A stretch of DNA of 32,688 nt, taken from positions 1 through 32,688 of the forward strand of contig CALVWX010000017.1 of assembly GCA_944368215.1 (NCBI GenBank). The letters run 5' to 3'. Each line of letters opens with the position of its first letter. Position 1 is the first letter of the stretch. This DNA comes from an uncultured Clostridia bacterium. Its GTDB lineage: Bacteria; Bacillota; Clostridia; Christensenellales; Borkfalkiaceae. Positions 16,876-25,386 of this stretch are shown here, in pieces. The notes beneath the pieces were generated by a model. That model was given only the letters and a program-made list of their open reading frames with translations. It was not told where the DNA came from and ran no database searches. The position numbers and the translations under genes are program-made.

Positions 16876-18451
16876 TCTTATCTTCATCTCCTTTATTTTT
16901 ACTTTCTGTTGTAGCCTGTTCATCTTGCTGAACACATGTTGATTTTTTACGGTTCAGTTTGTCCTTTACGGAAGTTAGTATATTGTTTATAAGAGATATA
17001 AAAAATTTATCTCTGAGAAGAAAAAGCGCCACAAAGTAGGCAAGCGCTCCTGCTGCAGTTATAAGGATGAATGTCCATATCGAATACCCGAGATACATTT
17101 GCATGAAGAATATCGGCAAGAACATAACTGCAGCGGCAACAATATACTTCCAGCTTGAGACAATTACTTTTTTAATCGACAGAAATTTATATTTCCATGC
17201 AAAAATTGCCAGCACCGTCGTAACCAGAACTTCGCAGACCGCCGTCGCAATCGCCGCACCCGTCGCTCCGCAGACGGGAATCAGGAAATAGTTTAATAAA
17301 ATATTGACAACCGCAGCACAAAGCGTTGCGATAGTCGGATACTTTTCTTTGCCGATAGCGATAAACAGTTGGTCACCGAATACTACTCCGAAACCGCTGA
17401 CGATAAAGCGCACAGACATGACCTTCATCAAAAGAGGAACTTCGGCATAACCTTCGCCTAAGAACCAACTGCTTAAATTTTCAGACAGTACCGCAAACCC
17501 GACAATTAGCGGCACACCTATCATCCATACATAGTTGCATGCAAAATACAGATGATTTTCAAGACTTTTCTTGTCGCCAACCTTATAATCATGCGCATTG
17601 CGTGAAATCATTACTGAGGATATTACCGTAACAAGCAATAGCGCCACGCTGTTGAGTTTATATGCCTGTTCATAACAACCGTTTTCATAGTCAGGATTAT
17701 CAGCAAGCAAGCCTATCATGGTCTTGTCAAAGACAGAATAAACAGTAACCGCAAGCGTTGGCAAAAATATAAGGAAAGCGGGTTTTATGTGGTGCGTCAG
17801 TTTTAGTTCGGACGGCTTAACGAAGGAAATCCGCCTTGCTATGGCCGGCCACATAATCAAATTTGCACCCAATGTTGATGCCGCAGTAAGCAAGGCATAA
17901 ACCCATAGGTCGCCCTCATCTTTTACAAATACAAAAATACAGACGAGCGCCACAACCTTCATAATGATCGTTCTTATGGCTATTGATCTGAAATCCTCAT
18001 CTCCGCGGAACAGGAACTGGATATCAAACGGGATGGCAATCACCTGAAGCGACATTATCAATACTAAATAATTGTAACTCTCGCCAAACCCGACCGAAAA
18101 AGCTATTGCATACAAAACGATAAGCGACACGGCCGTAGTAAGGCACTTCAGAATGAACAGTTCCCAAAACACTCTGCTCTTATTGTATTTATCGTCCTGA
18201 TACCGTGCAATTTGCCTTTGTCCGTACACGTCAAACCCCATATTTGCAAACAGCGTGAAATATGTAATTATCGACGATGCATAGCTGTACTGGCCGTTGC
18301 CTACCTCATGCAGTACTCTCGCAACATACGGTGCAGTTATAAGGGGCACAATCAATATTAATATCTGCCCTATAAAATTGTATATAAAATTTGATTTTAA
18401 CCCGCGTTTTTTAACGGGAGGCTGATTTATTTCAGGTTGAGAAAGCTCCAT
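16868..18451 (-). CDS. wzx: Wzx flippase (polysaccharide unit transporter)
   Basis: 527 aa, polytopic with about 12-14 hydrophobic helices, PST/MATE-like. N-terminal marks include SNFIYNFIGQILILIVPLITAP and YVARVLHEVGNGQYSYA, typical of Wzx. A charged tail of about 30 residues is cytosolic. It is expected to move undecaprenyl-linked repeat units across the membrane for Wzy to polymerise. It overlaps rfbG by 25 nt at its start and rfbH by 8 nt at its end, so these genes are translationally coupled. The ribosome site AAGGAG is only 2 nt from the ATG, an unusually tight spacing, but no other start with a better site was seen. Confidence 0.9.
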   Translation of the reverse strand: MELSQPEINQPPVKKRGLKSNFIYNFIGQILILIVPLITAPYVARVLHEVGNGQYSYASSIITYFTLFANMGFDVYGQRQIARYQDDKYNKSRVFWELFILKCLTTAVSLIVLYAIAFSVGFGESYNYLVLIMSLQVIAIPFDIQFLFRGDEDFRSIAIRTIIMKVVALVCIFVFVKDEGDLWVYALLTAASTLGANLIMWPAIARRISFVKPSELKLTHHIKPAFLIFLPTLAVTVYSVFDKTMIGLLADNPDYENGCYEQAYKLNSVALLLVTVISSVMISRNAHDYKVGDKKSLENHLYFACNYVWMIGVPLIVGFAVLSENLSSWFLGEGYAEVPLLMKVMSVRFIVSGFGVVFGDQLFIAIGKEKYPTIATLCAAVVNILLNYFLIPVCGATGAAIATAVCEVLVTTVLAIFAWKYKFLSIKKVIVSSWKYIVAAAVMFLPIFFMQMYLGYSIWTFILITAAGALAYFVALFLLRDKFFISLINNILTSVKDKLNRKKSTCVQQDEQATTESKNKGDEDKNV

Positions 18452-19488
18452 ATCTCCTTGTCCATTTCTTTGGGAATATCCGCTGGACTTTTAAAGTAAA
18501 CATGAGTCCAATCGGCTATTTTTTGGATAGTTTCATCTATATGCCATCTCGGTTTCCAGCCGAAAACATTTTTCAGTTTACTATTGTCAAGCTTTAAAAA
18601 GGAAGCCTCGTGCGGACCACCGTCATGTTTATTTATCCATGAGGCGCCGTCTCCCCATACATTGCAGAATTTAGTTACGAGGTCACCCGTATTAATGCAA
18701 TCGCAATCATCCGGTCCAACATTGTAATATCCCTCATACTTCCTGTCATTCCATTGTTTTTCAGCGATATCGAGATAGACAAAAAGAGGTTCTAAAACAT
18801 GCTGATACGGGCGCGTAGAATAAGGATTGCGCACAATAATCTTTTCGCCCTTTTCAATAGCGCGTATGCAGTCCGGAATAATTCTGTCTTCAGCAAAATC
18901 TCCGCCGCCGATGACATTGCCCGCACGCGCTGTAGAGACAGCACACCTGCCGTCCGTAAAAAAACTTTTTTTATAACTGTGGGTAACCAACTCGCTGCAC
19001 GACTTCGAATTGCTGTAAGGATCATATCCGTCCAGCGGTTCGTCCTCTTTGAATGGGTGGTCGGGAATGTCGTCGTTTAAATACACCTTGTCGGTTGTGA
19101 CGTTCAAAAAGCTCTTTACGCTGTCGCACAAACGCACACATTCAAGCATATTGACCGTACCCATCACGTTTGTTTCATATGTGTATCGGGGTTCACGATA
19201 AGATACCCTTACTATGGGCTGAGCCGCAAGGTGCAAAACTATTTCGGGCTTAAATTTATCAAATACTTTTTTTAATTTGTCATAGTCCCGTATATCGCCT
19301 ATGACCGAGGTCATATTGCCTCCCACGCCTGAAATTTCAAATAAATTCGGAGTTGTAGGGGGGTCCAATGCATAACCGTACACATCCGCACCTGCATTTA
19401 TTAATATCTTGCAAAGCCATGCGCCTTTAAATCCCGTGTGACCCGTCACAAGCACCCGCTTGCCGTTGTAAAAACTCAAATCTATCAT
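18427..19488 (-). CDS. rfbG: CDP-glucose 4,6-dehydratase
   Basis: 353 aa. The ATG at 19488 overlaps the rfbF stop by 4 nt (ATGA) with GGAAGGA upstream; an ATG five codons earlier is less likely. It is an extended SDR: NAD-binding GHTGFKG at 16-22, active-site TTDK at 131-134, and Tyr158-x3-Lys162 (YSNSK). GNVIGGGDFAEDRIIPDC and RPYQHVLEPL are hallmarks of the CDP-glucose (RfbG/DdhB) rather than dTDP-glucose family. It converts CDP-glucose to CDP-4-keto-6-deoxyglucose, feeding RfbH. Coupling to rfbF, which makes its substrate, strengthens the assignment. Confidence 0.95.
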   Translation of the reverse strand: MIDLSFYNGKRVLVTGHTGFKGAWLCKILINAGADVYGYALDPPTTPNLFEISGVGGNMTSVIGDIRDYDKLKKVFDKFKPEIVLHLAAQPIVRVSYREPRYTYETNVMGTVNMLECVRLCDSVKSFLNVTTDKVYLNDDIPDHPFKEDEPLDGYDPYSNSKSCSELVTHSYKKSFFTDGRCAVSTARAGNVIGGGDFAEDRIIPDCIRAIEKGEKIIVRNPYSTRPYQHVLEPLFVYLDIAEKQWNDRKYEGYYNVGPDDCDCINTGDLVTKFCNVWGDGASWINKHDGGPHEASFLKLDNSKLKNVFGWKPRWHIDETIQKIADWTHVYFKSPADIPKEMDKEIWSFLNLK

Positions 19489-20273
19489 TGCTTGTCCTTC
19501 CATACCATCCAGGGGGCATTATTTGTTGCAATCAGTTTTTCAAGCATATCCATTTCACGCTTGGTATCCATGCACTGCCAATAACCTTTGTGACTGTATG
19601 ACATAAGCTGTCCTTCTGCGGCGAGCCTCTTAAGCGGCTCCTTTTCAAACACGGTATCATCGCCGCCTATATAATTAAAAATCTGCGGCTCAAGCACCAT
19701 ATATCCCGCATTTATCGGCACGCCGTCGAGCGCGCTTTTTTCACGGAATGAATGCACGGCATTATCGCCGCCGATGTCCAACACACCCTTCTGTTGTTCA
19801 AGCAAAACCGATGTGAGCGTAGCAATTTTGCCATGGTTTTTGTGAAACTCGACGAGTTCGCTTATGTTTACGTCGCACACACCGTCGCCATATGTCATCA
19901 TAAAGGTTTCGTTGCCGACGTATTTCTGTATGCGTTTAATTCTGCCTCCGGTCATAGTGTTTAACCCGGTATCCACGACGGTAACTTTCCACGGCTCGCA
20001 ATATTGATCGTGAATAATCATATCATTGCGCCCGTGCGTAAAATCAAAAGTCACATCGCTGTTATGAAGAAAATAATCGGCAAACCATTCCTTTATCACG
20101 TGCTGCTTATAGCCCGCACAAATTATGAACTCATTGAATCCATAATAAGAATACTCCTTCATAATATGCCAAAGAATGGGCTTGCCGCCTATTTCTATCA
20201 TGGGTTTAGGCTTAAACTGACTTTCTTCCGAAATGCGGGTTCCAAAACCGCCTGCTAAAAGTACTACTTTCAT
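19485..20273 (-). CDS. rfbF: Glucose-1-phosphate cytidylyltransferase
   Basis: 262 aa, normal length. Nucleotidyltransferase signature LLAGGFGTRISEES with PKPMIEIGGKPILWHI; YGDGVCDV supplies the metal-binding Asp; GGRIKRI and the C-terminal GYWQCMDTKREMD are typical of RfbF/DdhA. It makes CDP-glucose from CTP and glucose 1-phosphate, the entry step for 3,6-dideoxy sugars. The ATG at 20273 is one base after the preceding gene's TAA, with AAGGA upstream. It overlaps rfbG by 4 nt. Confidence 0.96.
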   Translation of the reverse strand: MKVVLLAGGFGTRISEESQFKPKPMIEIGGKPILWHIMKEYSYYGFNEFIICAGYKQHVIKEWFADYFLHNSDVTFDFTHGRNDMIIHDQYCEPWKVTVVDTGLNTMTGGRIKRIQKYVGNETFMMTYGDGVCDVNISELVEFHKNHGKIATLTSVLLEQQKGVLDIGGDNAVHSFREKSALDGVPINAGYMVLEPQIFNYIGGDDTVFEKEPLKRLAAEGQLMSYSHKGYWQCMDTKREMDMLEKLIATNNAPWMVWKDKQ

Positions 20274-20274
20274 A

Positions 20275-21255
20275 TTACTTTTTCCTTTTTATCCTTTTTA
20301 ACTTTTTATATACTGCGCGAACAACCATAACAAGAGGCAATAAAAATCTTGGCAAATATGCCGCAAATATTGCCTTGAATCGTAGCCAGGGATATCCTTT
20401 CAGATTACGTAGATACTTTTTGTCCCAATTCTTCGATGCCTTAACTTTCCACCTGAAATAAAATATTGCCCTAATGGTAGAATTTTGATTTTTCCAAAGC
20501 TTTTCACTTACTTCCTTGCTTACGCCAATCTCTGCGCCCGTCTCAAAAAGAAGTTTACGGTACTGTTCAAACCATACATTATAAAAATCATAACCACAAC
20601 CAAGATTCGCGCCTGCAGCAACACAGTTATCGCGCAAAATTATATTCTTCTTACTCCCTTTTAGCGTAAGCATCGCCAAATGAGTCTGGAGAAAAAATGT
20701 ATTTATATATGATTCCCTGACATCGTGCGGAATAGCATCGAAACGCTCTTTTTTAAACACAAGCGATGAAAGAAACGTCATCCTATGCCCTATCTTTTCA
20801 AATAATTCATCGATATCTTTAGGGATATACGGCCCTGTTGCATTATTAAAATCAACATAAGTTTTTCCCGTCTCTACAGGATTGAGTTTCAATAGCGGGG
20901 AATAATTTAAAAACATAAAGTCCGGGTCTTCGGCAAGACAAGCCATAATCTTTGGAAGAATGCCATTCATCAAGATGTCATCGCCCAACATCAGCACATA
21001 TTGCCCTTCTGCAATTTCAAGACACTTAAGAAAGTTTCGATCAGGACCTATATTTGTTTCGTTGCAGATACACTTTACATTCGGATACTGTTTTTCATAT
21101 TCTTTGGCAATTTCAACAGAATTATCAGTTGAGGAATTATCCACTACTAGTACCTCTACAGAATCACCCCCCTCCTGGCTGAGGACGGATTCTATAGACG
21201 TTTTCAATGTCCTTTCAAGATTATAGCACGGCAACGCTATCGTTAATTTATACAT
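20275..21255 (-). CDS. Family 2 glycosyltransferase, candidate dideoxyhexosyl transferase
   Basis: 326 aa. GT-A fold N-terminus: TIALPCYNLE, then VVDNSSTDNS around 38-46 and acidic LGDD at 90-93 for metal and nucleotide binding. NIGPDRNFL (68-76) recalls the abequosyltransferase (RfbV) subgroup of GT2 enzymes. Its position directly upstream of rfbF-rfbG-rfbH suggests it may add the CDP-activated dideoxy sugar; this is inference from motif and neighbourhood. The C-terminus carries a hydrophobic stretch and a Lys/Arg-rich end, so membrane association is likely. Ribosome site AGGAG lies 11 nt before the ATG. Confidence 0.82.
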   Translation of the reverse strand: MYKLTIALPCYNLERTLKTSIESVLSQEGGDSVEVLVVDNSSTDNSVEIAKEYEKQYPNVKCICNETNIGPDRNFLKCLEIAEGQYVLMLGDDILMNGILPKIMACLAEDPDFMFLNYSPLLKLNPVETGKTYVDFNNATGPYIPKDIDELFEKIGHRMTFLSSLVFKKERFDAIPHDVRESYINTFFLQTHLAMLTLKGSKKNIILRDNCVAAGANLGCGYDFYNVWFEQYRKLLFETGAEIGVSKEVSEKLWKNQNSTIRAIFYFRWKVKASKNWDKKYLRNLKGYPWLRFKAIFAAYLPRFLLPLVMVVRAVYKKLKRIKRKK

Positions 21256-21274
21256 TTACCAACAGTCTCCTAAG

Positions 21275-22519
21275 TTATATTTTAGCAAGCATATAACTGT
21301 GCTTAACTACGGATTTTTTTTCTTTGTAATTATTGATTGAGATTACTGCAAACAATGCAAATATTCCTACGTTCGAGAACATATATAGCATAGGCAGATT
21401 GATATTTGCAATAAGAAAAGCAACCATATAGCAGAACATTCCGCAATAAACGGGAAATATCTTCTTGTCCTTATTAATTTTTCTTATAATACTTCTGCAA
21501 GCCGCAACAGCTATAAATGCAAACACATAGAATATGACAAGTTGTAGAATTCCGCCGTGATAAATCAGCGATACAAGCCCTGATTCCATCTGCCTGGGAG
21601 CAGGCACAAAGCCAAGCAAAGTCAATACAGATATTGAGCTCAGGTCAAAGCTGTCCAGATGTCCGTAAATACTCCCCATCTTTCCTTGTATAAACGAATT
21701 TATCGAAGAATACTGCCACACATACACCAACACAGCCAATGTTGTAAACAGAGCCACTACAACAAGAATTTTTACAAATTTTCTTAATGTATATTTTTTA
21801 TAATTTATTGCTTTATTCAGCAACAGAATTATCATTAACGCAATGAATGAAAATATCCCTGTCAACGACCATGTCAGTATCAAAAAAATTGAAAGTAACG
21901 CGACATAAACTATGCGCTTCACAGAACGGAATTTGCAAAATGCATACGGTATAAAAAATGCCAGCATAACCGAAAAACCGTTGGGGTCATCCCATGCCCC
22001 CCCGAACCGAACATCATAGAAATATCCTGTATCATAACCCAGCGCAGGCAATCGTCCATTTATAAAATACAACCCGAGCTGAATCAATTCATAAACTATC
22101 GTAAAGCACATAAAGAAGTGACACACTTTATCGATAGTTATTACATTTATATTGCCGGAGAACGACATAACCAGCACAGCCGGACAAAAACATATAATTA
22201 GAATCAAGTCATCGATATCTTTACATAAAATAAAGGAATATACGCTTTGAATTATTAAAACCCACAGCAATACATAGGCCAACTTTGATGACGGATTGAG
22301 CTTCTGATTTAGAATCGAACCAAAAGCACCTAAAATCAATAAAATGAGAATGATATATTTTGCAAGCTGAAAAAACAACGGCGTATCGCTATATGTCGGG
22401 GACGTCATTTCAGCATTGTAGCGAAACACATAGCGATAAGAGTAGTAAAACAAATAAAGAATAAGCATCGCCACAATCCAATTTGTCAGACTTTTATTCG
22501 CATATTTCTGTTTTGGCAA
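21275..22519 (-). CDS. wzy: Wzy-like O-antigen/capsule polymerase
   Basis: 414 aa with about ten to twelve hydrophobic helices and little else in common with named proteins, as is normal for Wzy. The soluble stretch around RFGGAWDDPNGFSVM resembles the conserved outer-loop segment of O-antigen ligase/polymerase (Wzy_C/O-Ag_lig) proteins. The start appears to be TTG at 22519, preceded by a GGGGGGTGAT ribosome site at suitable distance; a downstream ATG would lose the first membrane segment. It polymerises lipid-linked repeat units outside the membrane with Wzx. AT content is clearly higher than in the flanking housekeeping genes, common in such loci. Confidence 0.78.
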   Translation of the reverse strand: MPKQKYANKSLTNWIVAMLILYLFYYSYRYVFRYNAEMTSPTYSDTPLFFQLAKYIILILLILGAFGSILNQKLNPSSKLAYVLLWVLIIQSVYSFILCKDIDDLILIICFCPAVLVMSFSGNINVITIDKVCHFFMCFTIVYELIQLGLYFINGRLPALGYDTGYFYDVRFGGAWDDPNGFSVMLAFFIPYAFCKFRSVKRIVYVALLSIFLILTWSLTGIFSFIALMIILLLNKAINYKKYTLRKFVKILVVVALFTTLAVLVYVWQYSSINSFIQGKMGSIYGHLDSFDLSSISVLTLLGFVPAPRQMESGLVSLIYHGGILQLVIFYVFAFIAVAACRSIIRKINKDKKIFPVYCGMFCYMVAFLIANINLPMLYMFSNVGIFALFAVISINNYKEKKSVVKHSYMLAKI

Positions 22520-22561
22520 TGAGAATCACCCCCCTTTAATAATTATTTAATAATACGCCTG

Positions 22562-23590
22562 TTAATAATACACCTGTATATTTTTTACCAATGCTTCAGC
22601 AAATAAAACGTAACTGTATTTATCTGCCCTTGAAAGTTTCTTTGAATCTATGAATTCAGGCGCTTGTAAAAGCTTATCTTTCAAATCATCCTTATCACCG
22701 CATTTGAAAAATATAACAGGCAAATCTCCGTAAATTTCTTTAAATACGGGAATATCAGAAATGATGGGCTGAGTTCCTAAATGCAACGCCTCTAAAGGTG
22801 GAGCACCGAAGCCTTCGTAAAGAGACGGCTGAACTAGAAATGAAGCGGAAGCTATTTCGCTAAGCAATGCCTCGTCACTTATATAACCGGTAAAAACCAC
22901 ATCGTCAGACATAAGGTCTTCCGTATTCATACCTGTAATAAAGCCATCTTTTTCCCCTATAATTTTCAGCTTATATTTACCCTCGGGAATCATATGAAAG
23001 GCATCGATTAAAGTTTTAAGTCCCTTATGAGGCTTGACGTTACCTACATAAATAATAGTGTCAGTCTTTTTTATGCCGTTCGTATTAAAACCGAGCACTT
23101 CCTTTGAAAGGCCGACATAATTCACATAACACTTATCGACATATTTCGGAAAATAATAGCCGCAACGTTCCCTCGTAAAATCCGAAACACAGGCAATTTT
23201 TACCGACTTTTTCATACAACGCTTCAACAGCATCTTTTTTATGCGATAGTCGATAAATCCTTTGGTGGTAATTTTGGGCATATCGAGAAAAATTAAATCG
23301 TGCACCACCGAATATACGGGGATTTTTATGCCGTAAGGTATTATAAAATTAGGAATTATAATGCAGTCACATTTCTTATTGATATGTTTATGAAATGAAA
23401 ACAAACCTTTTGCCGAAAACGGACTTGTGCTATCAGATACGATATGAGCCTCAGAATACTGCGCAAGTTTTTTTTCATCACCTATAAGGTAATATTCGTG
23501 GGCTTTGTAATCGATATTATCCAGAATGCCCTGACATACCCTGCCTATACCCGATTTCCCGAGATATCTGCAATCGATTGCTATTTTCAT
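22562..23590 (-). CDS. GT4-family glycosyltransferase
   Basis: 342 aa, GT-B fold. N-terminal MKIAIDCRYLGKSGIGR is the usual GT4 acceptor-domain start. The C-terminal domain begins at YVGNVKPHKGLKTLIDAF (about 181-198) and carries the EX7E motif EGFGAPPLE (259-267) that binds the sugar nucleotide. ATG and the upstream gene's TAA share a base (TAATG), so translation is coupled. Donor sugar cannot be deduced; GDP-heptose or GDP-mannose are plausible given neighbours. A 42-nt gap separates it from wzy. Confidence 0.88.
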   Translation of the reverse strand: MKIAIDCRYLGKSGIGRVCQGILDNIDYKAHEYYLIGDEKKLAQYSEAHIVSDSTSPFSAKGLFSFHKHINKKCDCIIIPNFIIPYGIKIPVYSVVHDLIFLDMPKITTKGFIDYRIKKMLLKRCMKKSVKIACVSDFTRERCGYYFPKYVDKCYVNYVGLSKEVLGFNTNGIKKTDTIIYVGNVKPHKGLKTLIDAFHMIPEGKYKLKIIGEKDGFITGMNTEDLMSDDVVFTGYISDEALLSEIASASFLVQPSLYEGFGAPPLEALHLGTQPIISDIPVFKEIYGDLPVIFFKCGDKDDLKDKLLQAPEFIDSKKLSRADKYSYVLFAEALVKNIQVYY

Positions 23591-24726
23591 TATGAATGCT
23601 CCCGCAAGTCGCTGAATAATTGAGTTACGCTTTTATTGAACTGTACACCGGAAAAAACTTCTTCGGCGCGAGTTTTTGCATTGTCTCCGTACTTTTTGCG
23701 CAGATTTTCATCCTCGCCTAAAGTTTTTATGGCTTGAGCATATTGTTTAACATCACGGTTATCAACCTCAATGCCGGTCTGCCCGTTTAATGACACATAA
23801 TTTACGCCCGACCCGGGAATAGTGAATGTGACAGCCGGTTTACCGCACGCCATGGCTTCGGCAAGAGCAAGTCCGAACGCTTCGTTTTTAGTGATGGACG
23901 GAAAACAAAAAATATCACAGGCATACAAACGACTTTTTAATTCCTCATCGGAAAGTCTGCCGAGAAAACACACCTTTTTATCGCCACCGGCGAGCGCCTT
24001 AAGTTCGCCGGTGAGCGGGCCTTCTCCTCCTATCCATATTACATATTCCGGGCCGAGCAGTTTGCTCGCCTCGACTAAGTACTTCAGCCCCTTGTATTCA
24101 ACGTGCCTGCCCACGGCGAAGCATATGATCTTACCATTTTCTTCACGCTTCAGCTGCTCTGCCCGTGTAACCACTTCAGAAGTTAAGCTCACGCGCGAAT
24201 TATTTATGCAGCTCGGAATTACTATACACTTATTCCTGACCGACTGTAACATATCGCTGCCTGCTATATAATTTGGGCTTGTAGCGACGACCTTACATGC
24301 ATGTGACAACAGCCATTTAGATTGCTCAGTAAAAAAGTTTTTTAATAACTTCTGCTTTGTTATGTCGAGATGCCACCATAAAATCAGATGGCACGACGGA
24401 TGCTTTTTTAATTGCTTCTTTAAAAAATGGGCGGCAAAGGGATTTGGATAATGGAAAATGACCGCATCCGGTCTAAATTCATCAAAAACTTTTTTTAATA
24501 TTTTCCCATAGGAAAAGGATAACGATTGCGACGCAACCTTTGCAAAGCACTTGGTGCGTATAATTTCGACACCATCCACTATATCGGACGAGTTCTTTTT
24601 TTCGTGGTTAAAACAGAAAACTTTTATTTCATGCTTGTCTTTCAAAGCATTAGCAATATCTCTTGAAGTCTGTTCTATGCCGCCGATATGCGGATAATAA
24701 TAGTTGCTTATTTCTAAAATTTTCAT
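23590..24726 (-). CDS. GT4-family glycosyltransferase
   Basis: 378 aa, starting at ATG 24726 (MKILEISNYYYPHIGGIEQ), with a weak GGTTGAT ribosome site and 5 nt after the gmhA stop; an in-frame TTG three codons earlier is possible. It is GT-B: the acceptor domain opens with YPHIGGIE, the donor domain with AVGRHVEYKGLKYLVEA, and NEAFGLALAEAMACGKP is the EX7E motif. It follows the GDP-heptose gene set directly, so a heptosyl or mannosyl transferase is a reasonable guess, no more. Cytosolic or membrane-peripheral. Confidence 0.88.
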   Translation of the reverse strand: MKILEISNYYYPHIGGIEQTSRDIANALKDKHEIKVFCFNHEKKNSSDIVDGVEIIRTKCFAKVASQSLSFSYGKILKKVFDEFRPDAVIFHYPNPFAAHFLKKQLKKHPSCHLILWWHLDITKQKLLKNFFTEQSKWLLSHACKVVATSPNYIAGSDMLQSVRNKCIVIPSCINNSRVSLTSEVVTRAEQLKREENGKIICFAVGRHVEYKGLKYLVEASKLLGPEYVIWIGGEGPLTGELKALAGGDKKVCFLGRLSDEELKSRLYACDIFCFPSITKNEAFGLALAEAMACGKPAVTFTIPGSGVNYVSLNGQTGIEVDNRDVKQYAQAIKTLGEDENLRKKYGDNAKTRAEEVFSGVQFNKSVTQLFSDLREHS

Positions 24727-24731
24727 AAAAA

Positions 24732-25382
24732 TCAACCAAAGAATTTTTCTTCAAGCATTAAGCAAATAGTGTGATATACGGGCAAATGAAGTTCCTGAAC
24801 CATGTATGTTTCTTTTGAAGGCACTTTTATTGCCACATCTGCAACTCCGGCAAGTTCACCGCCTTTGGCACCTGTTAAGCCAATAACTTTAAGCCCTTTT
24901 GCCCGTGCTACAACTGTTGCATACATTACGTTTTTTGAATTGCCCGAAGTGGATATGCCGAGGAATACATCCCCCTCTTTACCATAACCGTTTATCTGCT
25001 GGGCATACATTAACAGCCCGCCGTTAGGCACATCGTTGATAAAAGCCGTATTCAGTCCCTGATGTCCGTCCAGCGCGATAGCCGGCAGCCCGCCCTGCAA
25101 TCTTTCGGCGAGCTCTTCGCCTCTGACGGGGTCGATTGATTTAAGCCTCGCGGCATAATCTTCGCCGCACTTGCGGGGAAGTTTGAATCCTTTCATAAGT
25201 TCGCCGACTATATGTTCGCTGTCGGCGCAGCTGCCGCCGTTGCCGGCAATCAGCAGTTTGTTTCCGCTTGCAAAACACTCCTCTAAAATATTATAAGCCT
25301 GGATAATCGACTGCTCGCATTGCTTAAGCGCGGGATATCTTTGAGTTAATAAGTCGATATGTTTTTGTAATTTTGCGTCCAT
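24732..25382 (-). CDS. gmhA: Sedoheptulose-7-phosphate isomerase
   Basis: 216 aa, slightly longer than the usual 190-200. SIS fold with LLIAGNGGSCADSEHIVGEL (44-63), the phosphate and Zn region of GmhA, GISTSGNSKNV in the middle, and a conserved C-terminal VQELHLPVYHTICLMLE helix. It converts D-sedoheptulose 7-phosphate to D-glycero-D-manno-heptose 7-phosphate, the first step of both heptose pathways. With hddA and the hddC-gmhB fusion immediately upstream, the GDP-heptose branch is meant. It starts 4 nt after the fusion gene's stop, with AGGATGA as ribosome site. Confidence 0.95.
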   Translation of the reverse strand: MDAKLQKHIDLLTQRYPALKQCEQSIIQAYNILEECFASGNKLLIAGNGGSCADSEHIVGELMKGFKLPRKCGEDYAARLKSIDPVRGEELAERLQGGLPAIALDGHQGLNTAFINDVPNGGLLMYAQQINGYGKEGDVFLGISTSGNSKNVMYATVVARAKGLKVIGLTGAKGGELAGVADVAIKVPSKETYMVQELHLPVYHTICLMLEEKFFG

Positions 25383-25386
25383 AATA

